This document shows, piece after piece, positions 1 to 7,679 of a stretch of 56,150 nucleotides of DNA. The DNA lies in assembly GCA_029212415.1 (NCBI GenBank), contig JARGOF010000034.1, forward strand, positions 1 through 56,150, in the 5' to 3' direction. The position numbers were made by a program, and so were the translations under genes. Each line of letters opens with the position of its first letter. Positions within the stretch are counted from its first letter, which is position 1. Under the pieces are notes generated by a model, which searched no databases, was not told the origin of the DNA, and was given only the letters and a program-made list of their open reading frames with translations. Origin of the DNA: Rhizobiaceae bacterium. GTDB lineage: Bacteria > Pseudomonadota > Alphaproteobacteria > Rhizobiales > Rhizobiaceae.

Positions 1-87
1 AATCAGAAGCGTCTGAAATTGTCTGCTGTCGTGTCTGGCACGCTTTTCGCCGCGTTTGTGTTTGACGTTGCCGGATGGTTTGCCTAG
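1..87 (+). CDS. C-terminal tail of an unidentified membrane protein (partial)
   Basis: Frame 1 is open from the window edge to a TAG at 85-87 and encodes 28 residues. They begin with a basic stretch (NQKRLK) followed by a hydrophobic segment ending DVAGWFA, which suggests a last transmembrane helix. The gene begins outside the window. Its position just upstream of a cobalamin cluster would suit a cobalt or corrinoid transport protein, but 28 residues are too few to assign a family. Nothing else is recognisable between 88 and 250. Confidence 0.35.
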   Translation, partial: NQKRLKLSAVVSGTLFAAFVFDVAGWFA

Positions 88-250
88 AACGGGATCAGCG
101 TGAGACGGCGCCCGAATTCAGCGGGCTGCGAGAAATTCCGGTGCGACCGACCCATACAGGGGGTTCAATTCCGGAGCTGTCCAGACCGGAATGGCGAAAT
201 TCTTTCGCCGCGGCGTTTCGTGCACGACACTGCCAGCCGGAGTATTCCAG

Positions 251-493
251 ATGACGCGCATTCCTGTTTTTTTATCCGCCACTTTCCTGTTCATCAACGG
301 TGCATTTGCCCATGGCGGTCATGTCGGCGAACTGGCCGGTCATGCCCATTGGGTGGGTGTGGCCGCAACCGTTGGCGCAGCAGCGCTGGCAGCACTGATC
401 GCCAAGGCTGCCAAAGGCACGGAAAAACCCCAGGAAGACGAAGAGGTCTGTGACGGTGACGCCGAAGAGCAGGCTGAAGGAGCGACGGTTTGA
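251..493 (+). CDS. Small secreted or membrane protein at head of cobalamin operon (DUF6732-like)
   Basis: This is an 80-residue protein starting at ATG 251, so that it opens with a signal peptide (MTRIPVFLSATFLFINGAFA). An earlier in-frame ATG at 191 would put 20 non-hydrophobic residues in front of the signal. After the predicted cleavage site comes a His/Gly segment (HGGHVGELAGHAHW), a single hydrophobic helix and an acidic tail. The pattern resembles short DUF6732-type proteins found near alphaproteobacterial B12 or cobalt genes; I recall this family and did not search for it. The N-terminal histidines could bind cobalt or nickel, but that is inference. Its TGA overlaps the TTG start of cbiX, so the two are probably co-translated. 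Confidence 0.6.
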   Translation: MTRIPVFLSATFLFINGAFAHGGHVGELAGHAHWVGVAATVGAAALAALIAKAAKGTEKPQEDEEVCDGDAEEQAEGATV

Positions 494-1647
494 ACATTCC
501 AGAAAAACTCGGGATCATGGTGTGTGGCCACGGCAGCCGCAACCAGAATGCGGCGCTTGAGTTTGCCAAGGTGGCAAAAGGCCTGAAGGAACGCCATCCG
601 GAGACGCCGGTTGAATATGGTTATCTGGAGTTCTGCAACCCGGTCATCAATGAGGGACTTGATCGCCTGCGCGCGCAGGGCGTGACACGGGTGCTTGCTG
701 TTCCGGGCATGTTGTTTGCTGCAGGGCATGCCAAGAATGATATTCCTACCGTTCTGAACACCTATCAGGCGCAACACCCGAAGATGCGGATTGATTATGG
801 CCGTGAACTGGGTGTGGACATGAAAATGATCAGGGCTGCTGGCGCCCGTATCCAGCAGGCTCTGGATACGGCCAATAGTGTTGATGGCGATGTTCCGCTG
901 CATGAGACGCTTCTCATGGTGGTCGGTCGCGGATCATCAGACCCGGATGCCAATTCCAATGTGTCGAAAGTCACCCGCATTCTATGGGAAGGCATGGGGT
1001 TTGGCTGGGCTGAAACCTGCTATTCGGGCGTGACCTTTCCGCTTGTCGAGCCCGGTCTGCATCATGCGGCAAAACTTGGATACCGCCGTATCGTGGTTTT
1101 CCCGTATTTTCTGTTCACCGGTGTTCTGGTCAAGCGCATCTACAACTACACCGACCAGGTGGCTGAAAAATATCCCGATATCGAATTCATCAAGGCCGGC
1201 TACCTGAACGATCACCATCTGGTGCTTGATACATTTGATGACCGGGTGGAAGAAACCCGTGCCGGACGAGCGGTGATGAACTGCCAGATGTGCAAATATC
1301 GCGAACAGGTGCTGGGTTTTGAAGCCGAAATAGGCCTGCCGCAGGAAAGCCACCACCATCATGTCGAGGGAATCGGCGGGGGGCTGGAGAATTGTCCCTG
1401 CAAAGGCGATTGTGATGCCTCCTGCCGCGAAGAGGCATTCTGCAAGGCGCACGATCTGCCCTGGACGCCGCTTCACGATCATAGTCATGACCATCCGCAT
1501 GATCATGAACATGATCACGGGCACGATCACCCGCATGACCACGGGCACGAAAAAGACCACGGGCACGATCATGGGCATGCCCATCATCCCTATCCACAGG
1601 CCGATCATCCCCATGGTCCCGTTTCCATGAAGAAGCGCCCGACTTGA
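490..1647 (+). CDS. cbiX: Sirohydrochlorin cobaltochelatase CbiX, long His-rich form
   Basis: CbiX inserts Co2+ into sirohydrochlorin, the committing step of the early-cobalt B12 route, in the cytoplasm. The protein has 385 residues, about three times the short archaeal form, and contains two chelatase halves. The first has GHGSR at 13-17 and the metal-site region FAAGHAKND around His80; the second starts near 140. A MNCQMC motif at 263-268 matches the MxCxxC Fe-S motif described for long CbiX proteins. More cysteines follow (NCPCKGDCDASC, 301-312) and then an Asp/His-rich tail (about 329-366) that probably stores or delivers cobalt. The TTG start at 490 overlaps the upstream stop as TTGA. 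The same TTGA junction links it to cobH, so the genes are probably translationally coupled. Confidence 0.93.
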   Translation: MNIPEKLGIMVCGHGSRNQNAALEFAKVAKGLKERHPETPVEYGYLEFCNPVINEGLDRLRAQGVTRVLAVPGMLFAAGHAKNDIPTVLNTYQAQHPKMRIDYGRELGVDMKMIRAAGARIQQALDTANSVDGDVPLHETLLMVVGRGSSDPDANSNVSKVTRILWEGMGFGWAETCYSGVTFPLVEPGLHHAAKLGYRRIVVFPYFLFTGVLVKRIYNYTDQVAEKYPDIEFIKAGYLNDHHLVLDTFDDRVEETRAGRAVMNCQMCKYREQVLGFEAEIGLPQESHHHHVEGIGGGLENCPCKGDCDASCREEAFCKAHDLPWTPLHDHSHDHPHDHEHDHGHDHPHDHGHEKDHGHDHGHAHHPYPQADHPHGPVSMKKRPT

Positions 1648-2285
1648 ACCACGGCACGACGCATTACATTCGCGATGCAGCGGAGATTTACCGCCAAAGC
1701 TTCGAGACGATACGGCGCGAGGCTGATCTGTCACGCTTTTCAGGCGACCAGCAGGATATCGCCATCCGGCTTGTCCATGCCTGTGGCATGGTTGATATCG
1801 TCGATGATCTGGTTATCTCGGATGACGCCGTCGAAGCCGGGCGCCAGGCATTGACCAAAGCCAGACCGATCATCTGTGACGTGGAAATGGTCCGGCGCGG
1901 GATCATCAGGCGATTGTTGCCCAAGGACCTGCCTGTTCTTTGTGAGGTGGCAAGCGAAGCCACTGCGCAATTGGCGCGGGCGCAGGCAACAACCCGTTCG
2001 GCTGCGGCCATGCAGGTGCTTTGCGAAGAGATGGCCGGTGGCATCGTTGTCATCGGCAATGCGCCAACGGCCTTGTTTCACCTGCTCGAAATGATGGATC
2101 GCGGTCTGGCGTCACCATCGCTGATCGTCGGCATTCCTGTGGGTTTTGTCGGAGCGGTCGAGGCCAAGGATGCACTGATTTCAGATTCCCGCGGCGTACC
2201 CTTTGTTGCTGTTCGTGGGCGCAGGGGAGGCAGCGCCATGGCTGCCGCCGTCGTTAATGCCATAGCAGGAGAATTAAGAGCGTGA
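1644..2285 (+). CDS. cobH: Precorrin-8X / cobalt-precorrin-8 methylmutase
   Basis: CobH/CbiC moves the C-11 methyl group to C-12 to give (cob)hydrogenobyrinate. At 213 residues it has the usual family length. The segment RLVHACGMVDIVDD carries the conserved catalytic His (about His45), and the C-terminal half has IPVGFVGAVEAKD, typical of the family. The start is TTG at 1644, overlapping the cbiX stop (TTGA). The end overlaps the GTG start of cobL (GTGA). Given cbiX, cbiG and cbiD in the same cluster, the true substrate is probably the cobalt-containing intermediate. Confidence 0.93.
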   Translation: MNHGTTHYIRDAAEIYRQSFETIRREADLSRFSGDQQDIAIRLVHACGMVDIVDDLVISDDAVEAGRQALTKARPIICDVEMVRRGIIRRLLPKDLPVLCEVASEATAQLARAQATTRSAAAMQVLCEEMAGGIVVIGNAPTALFHLLEMMDRGLASPSLIVGIPVGFVGAVEAKDALISDSRGVPFVAVRGRRGGSAMAAAVVNAIAGELRA

Positions 2286-3544
2286 GTGAAGACAATAAAA
2301 AAATATGGCTGACCATACTGGGCATTGGTGATGACGGAATTCAGTCGCTGACACCGCCGGCACTTGCCTTGATGAAGGCAGCCAAGACGCTGGTCGCGCC
2401 GGAGCGTGTGCTGGAAAACCTCGATCTTGCTTCGCTCGGAATGGCCGATTGTGAAGTGGTTCCCTGGACCATGGGCGTCGGGCCGACGATCGAGTTTCTC
2501 AAGGAGCGGCGTGGCAAGGCCGTGACCATCCTGGCCACCGGAGACCCGATGCATTTCGGTATCGGGGCCACCATGCGCCGCATGGTCGAGAGCGATGAGA
2601 TGCTGGTCATTCCGTCGCCGAGCGGCTTTTCCCTGGCTGCAGCACGAATGGGTTGGGGGCTCAGCGACGTGTCTTGCATCTCCCTGCATGGGCGCGCAGT
2701 TGCCGGTCTGCAATCGCATGTTCTGCCCGGCAACCGGATTCTCTCCCTGACCTCGGTGGCGCGCACCGTGCATGAGGTGGCGCGCGCCTTGTGCGAACGC
2801 GGCTATGGCCGGTCTCTGCTCACCGTGCTTGAACACATGGGTGGCACGGCGGAGCGGACGGTCCACGTCCGGGCGAATGACGTTGGCCCCTTTGACCCGG
2901 ACAACAGGCAATTTGCCGATTTCAATGTGCTGGCAATCGAATGTGTGGCGGACGAGGGTGCCGCTATCCTGGCCCGGGTTCCAGGGCTGCCGGACGACGC
3001 CTTTGTTCATGACGGGCAAATGACCAAGCGGGAAGTCCGCGCCGTGACCCTGGCGAGCCTGCAACCCTGTCCGCAGGCGCTTCTGTGGGACGTTGGTGCT
3101 GGATGTGGTTCGGTTTCCATTGAATGGATGCGCTCTGCGCCGGGTGCCAAGGCCATTGCCATCGAAATGCAGGTGGAGCGCCGGGCGATGATGGCTCAAA
3201 ATGCCACGGTTCTGGGTACGCCGCGCCTGAAGATCATTGAAGGCCAGGCGCCGCAAGCCTGTCAGGATCTGGCTGCACCCGATGCCGTTTTTATCGGCGG
3301 TGGTTTGGGGCATGAGGGTGTCTTTGAAACGTGCTGGCAGGCTTTGAAGCCCGGTGGCCGGCTTGTTGCAAATGCGGTGACACTTGAAAATGAGGCACGG
3401 TTGCTGGAATTGCATGCCCGGATGGGCGGGCATCTGATCCGTCTGTCGGTCGCCAGCGTTCAGGCCATCGGACAATACCACGGCTGGAAGCCGGCCATGC
3501 CGGTGACGCAATGGAGCCTGCACAAACCCTGGGGCAGTGCATGA
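2282..3544 (+). CDS. cobL: Bifunctional (cobalt-)precorrin-6Y/-7 methyltransferase-decarboxylase (CbiE-CbiT fusion)
   Basis: CobL methylates C-5 and C-15 and decarboxylates the C-12 acetate. The 420-residue protein shows both modules. The N-terminal CbiE-type tetrapyrrole methylase (about 1-215) has ATGDPM near 85-90. The C-terminal CbiT-type methyltransferase starts at the MTKREVRA motif (247-254) and has the SAM-binding loop DVGAGCGSVSIEW at 270-282. The start is GTG at 2282, overlapping the cobH stop. Its own TGA overlaps the ATG of cobI at 3541. This is the standard alphaproteobacterial fused form. Confidence 0.94.
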   Translation: MSEDNKKIWLTILGIGDDGIQSLTPPALALMKAAKTLVAPERVLENLDLASLGMADCEVVPWTMGVGPTIEFLKERRGKAVTILATGDPMHFGIGATMRRMVESDEMLVIPSPSGFSLAAARMGWGLSDVSCISLHGRAVAGLQSHVLPGNRILSLTSVARTVHEVARALCERGYGRSLLTVLEHMGGTAERTVHVRANDVGPFDPDNRQFADFNVLAIECVADEGAAILARVPGLPDDAFVHDGQMTKREVRAVTLASLQPCPQALLWDVGAGCGSVSIEWMRSAPGAKAIAIEMQVERRAMMAQNATVLGTPRLKIIEGQAPQACQDLAAPDAVFIGGGLGHEGVFETCWQALKPGGRLVANAVTLENEARLLELHARMGGHLIRLSVASVQAIGQYHGWKPAMPVTQWSLHKPWGSA

Positions 3545-4317
3545 CGGGCAAACTCTACGGACTTGGCGTGGGGCCGGGTGATCCTGAATTGCTGACCTTG
3601 AAGGCGCATCGATTGCTGCAATCCTGTCCGGTGGTCGCCTATCCGGCGCCCGATAGCGGCGCGAGTTTCGCCCGCCAGATTGTCAGCGAGTATCTTGATG
3701 CGCGACAGATCGAATATCCGATTGTTGTGCCGATGCGGGTTGAGCGGTTTCCGGCCCGGGAGGTCTATGATGCGGCGGCGCGCGACATTGGAGACTATCT
3801 GACTGCCGGGCAGGATGTTGCCGTTCTGTGTGAGGGCGATCCGTTTTTCTATGGGTCCTTCATGTATCTCTATGAACGTCTGGCAGGTGAATTTGACTGC
3901 GAGATCGTACCGGGCGTGTCGTCCATGATGGCCGGGGCGGCGGCGCTCAAACGCCCGCTGGCGGCGCGCAATGACGTGCTGAGTGTTGTGCCTGGGCCCT
4001 TGCCGAATGATGCGATTGCCGCAAGGCTGGAGCAGGCGGACGCCATTGCCATCATCAAGATCGGCCGACATTTTGCACGCATCAAATCCCTGTTGGAAAA
4101 ACATGATCTGGTGACCTGTGCCGGCTATCTGGAACGTATTTCTCTTGCTGATGAACGCATCATGCCATTGGGCGAGGCCGAAGGTGATGCCCCCTATTTT
4201 TCGATGATCCTGATTTACAAGGGATCGGAGAACTGGGTTGCCGGACTGCCTGTGGAAACAAGCGGTTCTCGACGTGATACCGCGCAGGCAAAGCCCGCAA
4301 GCAAACAGGATTGTTGA
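3541..4317 (+). CDS. cobI: (Cobalt-)precorrin-2 C(20)-methyltransferase
   Basis: CobI/CbiL transfers a methyl group from SAM to C-20 of (cobalt-)precorrin-2. The protein has 258 residues from ATG 3541. This start is preferred over an upstream in-frame ATG at 3511 because it forms an ATGA overlap with the cobL stop and puts the family N-terminus (GVGPGDPELLT) at residues 9-19. Further markers are CEGDPFFYGSFMYL and PGVSSMMAGAA. One base separates its stop from the ATG of the next gene, so it belongs to the same polycistronic unit. Confidence 0.94.
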   Translation: MTGKLYGLGVGPGDPELLTLKAHRLLQSCPVVAYPAPDSGASFARQIVSEYLDARQIEYPIVVPMRVERFPAREVYDAAARDIGDYLTAGQDVAVLCEGDPFFYGSFMYLYERLAGEFDCEIVPGVSSMMAGAAALKRPLAARNDVLSVVPGPLPNDAIAARLEQADAIAIIKIGRHFARIKSLLEKHDLVTCAGYLERISLADERIMPLGEAEGDAPYFSMILIYKGSENWVAGLPVETSGSRRDTAQAKPASKQDC

Positions 4318-4318
4318 A

Positions 4319-6163
4319 ATGAAACCTGCAATCATCGTTCTCAGCGAGGCGGCAATGCCCCTGGCGGGTAAAATCGCCAAAGCACTTGGCGGACGCATTC
4401 ATGGCGCCCGATCCCGGGTAACGCAGGCCGATGAAGTGTTCGAAAGTGCCGCAGATCATATTGGCCAATTGTTCAGGGCCGGACATCCCGTCATCGGACT
4501 GATGGCCAGTGGCGCGCTGATCCGCCTGCTTGCGCCGCATCTGGCGGACAAATCTCTTGAGCCGCCGGTGATTGCCGTGTCGGACGATGCTTCCAGCGTT
4601 GTTCCACTGCTCGGTGGTCATCACGGTGCCAATGATCTGGCGCGTCAAATTGCAGCCCTGATTGATGGTCACGCCGCCATAACGACGGCGGGCGACCTGC
4701 GTTTCGGGGTGGCATTGGACGCACCGCCGGACGGTTATGTGCTGACCAATCCGCAAGCGGCCAAAGCGGTCATGGCTGAACTTGTTGCGGGCGGCAAAGC
4801 GGCATTTTCCGGCAAGGCCGACTGGATCACGCGGTCAGCCATTCCCATGGCAGCAGATGGTGCGGTCAAATTGACCGTGAGTGATCAATTGTCAGAGCCG
4901 GCAGAACTGGAACTGATCTATGCGCCCCAAACACTTTGCCTTGGCATGGGGTGCGAACGGGGGACTGAACCGCAGGAGGCGATCGATCTGGCGCAGCAGG
5001 TTCTGGCTGAAGCAGGCCTTTGCCCTGCTGCTTTGAGCGGCGTTTACTCGATTGACCTGAAAGCAGACGAGACGGCCATTCACGCCGTTGCGGATCATTT
5101 CGGGGTGGCTGCCCGGTTTTTTGATGCGGCAACGCTTGAGGCGCTTTCAGATCGGCTTGAGAACCCATCCGACGTGGTGTTTGCCGAGGTTGGCTGTCAT
5201 GGCGTGGCTGAAGGCGCAGTATTGGCCGCTGGTGGGGCCTGCGCAAGCCTCATCGTTGCAAAACGCAAATCCAGACGGGTCACCTGCGCCATCGCCAGGG
5301 CAGCAGAGCCGGTCAATGCCGCTCTATGCGGGCGTGCACGCGGCACATTGTACATTGTCGGCATTGGCCCGGGCGCAGAGGCATGGCGCTCTCCCGAAGT
5401 CTCGTCGATGGTGTCCCGTTCAAGCGACCTGGTGGGCTACACGCTCTATCTGGATCTTCTCGAACAGCTCGCGGATGGCAAGATCCGCCATGATTTTGAT
5501 TTGGGCAAGGAAGAGGCGCGCGTTCATCACGCCATGGAGCTGGCCGGGCAGGGCCGCACGGTCTCACTCGTTTGTTCGGGGGATGCGGGCATCTATGCGA
5601 TGGCAACCCTGGCCTTTGAACTTCTCGACAAGGGGCAGTCCAGTCAGGCGCATGAGAACGGTCTGAGCGACGCGGCGCGACGCATTGAACTGGTCGTCTC
5701 GCCCGGAATTTCCGCCCTGCAGGCCGCTGCCGCGCGAGTCGGTGCGCCGCTGGGCCATGATTTCTGTACCATTTCGCTGTCGGATCTGCTGACGCCATGG
5801 CCGGATATTCAAAAACGCGTCAAGGCAGCCGGAGAAGGCGATTTTGTCATTGCCTTTTACAACCCGGTTTCGAAACGCCGCAGGACACAATTGGCCTACG
5901 CCCGTGATGAATTGCTGAAATATCGGCCATTCGGCACGCCCGTGGTGCTTGCGACAAATCTTGGGCGCGAGGGTGAGCGCATCCGTACTGTGCCGCTTGG
6001 TGACCTGCAGGTGGATGATGTGGACATGCTGACGGTTGTCATTGTCGGTTCTTCCCAGAGCCGCACAGTGATATCGGGCGATGGCAAGAGCTGGGTCTAC
6101 ACACCGCGCGGCTATGCCGCCAAGGCCGATAGCGTGATTGATGAAAAGGAAACAGCAATATGA
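4319..6163 (+). CDS. cobJ: CbiG-CobJ fusion: cobalt-precorrin-5A hydrolase domain plus (cobalt-)precorrin-3B C(17)-methyltransferase
   Basis: This 614-residue protein joins two enzymes. Residues 1 to about 335 are CbiG-like: the N-terminal part has MASGALIRLLAPHL and VIAVSDDASSVVPLLGGHHG, and the second part has LGMGCERGT. CbiG opens the delta-lactone and removes the two-carbon fragment in the oxygen-independent pathway. From about 341 the CobJ/CbiH methylase begins (IVGIGPGAEAW), with CSGDAGIYAMA and FVIAFYNPVSKRR. An in-frame upstream ATG at 4238 lies inside cobI, and ATG 4319 gives the normal CbiG N-terminus. The end overlaps cobM as ATGA. The fusion links CbiG and CobJ activities in one chain. 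Confidence 0.92.
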   Translation: MKPAIIVLSEAAMPLAGKIAKALGGRIHGARSRVTQADEVFESAADHIGQLFRAGHPVIGLMASGALIRLLAPHLADKSLEPPVIAVSDDASSVVPLLGGHHGANDLARQIAALIDGHAAITTAGDLRFGVALDAPPDGYVLTNPQAAKAVMAELVAGGKAAFSGKADWITRSAIPMAADGAVKLTVSDQLSEPAELELIYAPQTLCLGMGCERGTEPQEAIDLAQQVLAEAGLCPAALSGVYSIDLKADETAIHAVADHFGVAARFFDAATLEALSDRLENPSDVVFAEVGCHGVAEGAVLAAGGACASLIVAKRKSRRVTCAIARAAEPVNAALCGRARGTLYIVGIGPGAEAWRSPEVSSMVSRSSDLVGYTLYLDLLEQLADGKIRHDFDLGKEEARVHHAMELAGQGRTVSLVCSGDAGIYAMATLAFELLDKGQSSQAHENGLSDAARRIELVVSPGISALQAAAARVGAPLGHDFCTISLSDLLTPWPDIQKRVKAAGEGDFVIAFYNPVSKRRRTQLAYARDELLKYRPFGTPVVLATNLGREGERIRTVPLGDLQVDDVDMLTVVIVGSSQSRTVISGDGKSWVYTPRGYAAKADSVIDEKETAI

Positions 6164-6942
6164 CGGTCTATTTCATTGGTGCTGGCCCGGGAGCCGCTGA
6201 CCTGATCACCGTGCGTGGCCTGCGTCTGGTTGAGCGATGCCCGGTGTGTCTTTATGCAGGCTCCCTGGTGCCGGAGGAAATTGTCTCGGCTGCGCCCGAG
6301 GGCGCGGTGGTGATGGATACGGCACCAATGCATCTTGATCTCATCATTGGGGAAATGGAAAAGGCGCATCTAGAGGGCAAGGATGTGGCGCGCGTGCATT
6401 CAGGCGATCCGTCGATCTACGGCGCTGTTGCCGAACAGATGCGGCGTCTTGAGGTGCTAGATATCGATTATGAAGTGATCCCAGGCGTGCCTGCCTTTGC
6501 CGGTGTTGCCGCCCGTTTGAAAATGGAACTGACCCTGCCGGAGATCGCCCAGACGATCATCATCACGCGCACCGGCATGAAGGCGTCTTCCATGCCGGAA
6601 GGCGAGCAATTGGAGATTCTCGGCCAATCGAAGGCAACGCTGGCCATTCATCTGTCGATCCGAAATCTGGATTATGTGCGCGATTCCCTTGTGCCCCATT
6701 ATGGCGCGGATTGCCCCGTGGTGATTGCCTATCGTGCCACCTGGCCCGATGAACTCTATATCCGCACCACGCTTTGCGAAATGAAGCAGGAGGTGCGAAA
6801 GGCCAAGCTGACTCGCACCGCCCTGATCATGGTCGGACCGGTTCTGGGCAAAGTGCAGTTTCGCGACTCGGCACTCTATGATGCCGACTATTCTCATGTG
6901 TTGCGCAATGCCGGCAAAAAGAAAAAGCGTGTTGCCGTTTAA
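6160..6942 (+). CDS. cobM: (Cobalt-)precorrin-4 C(11)-methyltransferase
   Basis: CobM/CbiF methylates C-11 of the corrin precursor. It has 260 residues with the methylase N-terminus FIGAGPGAADLITVRG, then CLYAGSLVPEE, HSGDPSIYGA and PGVPAFAGVAA, all typical of the family. The start is an ATGA overlap with the cbiG-cobJ fusion. The TAA lies tail to tail with cobK, and the two coding regions overlap by four bases at 6939-6942. It is the last gene of the first plus-strand B12 operon. Confidence 0.95.
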   Translation: MTVYFIGAGPGAADLITVRGLRLVERCPVCLYAGSLVPEEIVSAAPEGAVVMDTAPMHLDLIIGEMEKAHLEGKDVARVHSGDPSIYGAVAEQMRRLEVLDIDYEVIPGVPAFAGVAARLKMELTLPEIAQTIIITRTGMKASSMPEGEQLEILGQSKATLAIHLSIRNLDYVRDSLVPHYGADCPVVIAYRATWPDELYIRTTLCEMKQEVRKAKLTRTALIMVGPVLGKVQFRDSALYDADYSHVLRNAGKKKKRVAV

Positions 6943-7679
6943 GCGATGGCGGTCAGTACACTTTCAACCGCGTTGAAGGCGCCTCCCGTTTCTGCGGTGG
7001 GGCGATCAATCATGATGATTGGGATGGACAATCGGCGCGCTGCCAGAATTTTGGCATATGCACCGTCGCCGCCGGAGTTGCGGCAGACGATGTGGCTGAC
7101 CTTGCCGTTGCGCAGCAGGCGTTCTTCTCCTGCCGGATCTGCGGAGGGTTTGCCGATGATCAGTTCAAACGATGGGAACGCAAGGGGTTCATCCTGGCGA
7201 TCGACCATCCTAATGATGAAATGCACATCAGAGCGCGCGGTGAAGGCCGCGATATATTGGCGCCCCAGTGCCAGCAGGACACGGCTGGATGGCGGAATGG
7301 CCTGGCAGGCCTGTTGCAGCGTCTTCACGACGATCCAGCGATCACCGGGCTGCTGTGGCCAGGCGGGACGTTGTAGGACAAGAAGGCGGGTGCCCGAAAT
7401 CTCAGCAGCGCGTGCCGCATTGGCCGAGATTGTTTCGGCAAAGGGGTGGGTCGCATCGACGAGCACATCAATGGCTTCCTCGCGCAGAAATGCGGCCAGG
7501 CCTTCGGCGCCGCCAAAGCCGCCGATACGGATTTCACCGCTGGTGCGTCGCGGATCCAGTGTGCGTCCGGCGAGAGATGTAATGACCCGATATCGGGCGC
7601 GCGCTGTAAGTCTTTCGGCAAGTTCGCTTGCCTCTCCGGTTCCGCCGAGAATCAGCACGGATTTACGGATATCGGGCAA
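6939..7679 (-). CDS. cobK: (Cobalt-)precorrin-6A reductase
   Basis: CobK/CbiJ reduces the ring with NAD(P)H. I place the start at TTG 7679, giving 246 residues beginning LPDIRKSVLILGGTGEA, because the GGTGEA dinucleotide-binding loop sits close to the N-terminus in this family. The longer frame to 7733 would read about 70 bases back into cbiD. With the TTG start the gene overlaps the end of cbiD by 17 bases. Other family features are DATHPFAETIS and LLALGRQYIAAF. It is probably co-transcribed with cbiD from the minus strand. Confidence 0.9.
   Translation of the reverse strand: MPDIRKSVLILGGTGEASELAERLTARARYRVITSLAGRTLDPRRTSGEIRIGGFGGAEGLAAFLREEAIDVLVDATHPFAETISANAARAAEISGTRLLVLQRPAWPQQPGDRWIVVKTLQQACQAIPPSSRVLLALGRQYIAAFTARSDVHFIIRMVDRQDEPLAFPSFELIIGKPSADPAGEERLLRNGKVSHIVCRNSGGDGAYAKILAARRLSIPIIMIDRPTAETGGAFNAVESVLTAIA

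Noticed and set aside
88-250. Possible cobalamin riboswitch before the B12 operon
   Set aside because: The stretch has ACACTGCCAGCCGGAG, which faintly recalls the B12 box, but the conserved core and long paired arms are not present and the region is too short.
1475-1620. CACGAT/CATGAC repeats as a separate repeat element
   Set aside because: They are the codons of the Asp/His-rich tail of CbiX and stay in frame.
2078-3523. Minus-strand open frame of 481 codons over cobL
   Set aside because: It is a shadow of cobL, rich in His/Gln/Arg, with no recognisable domain.
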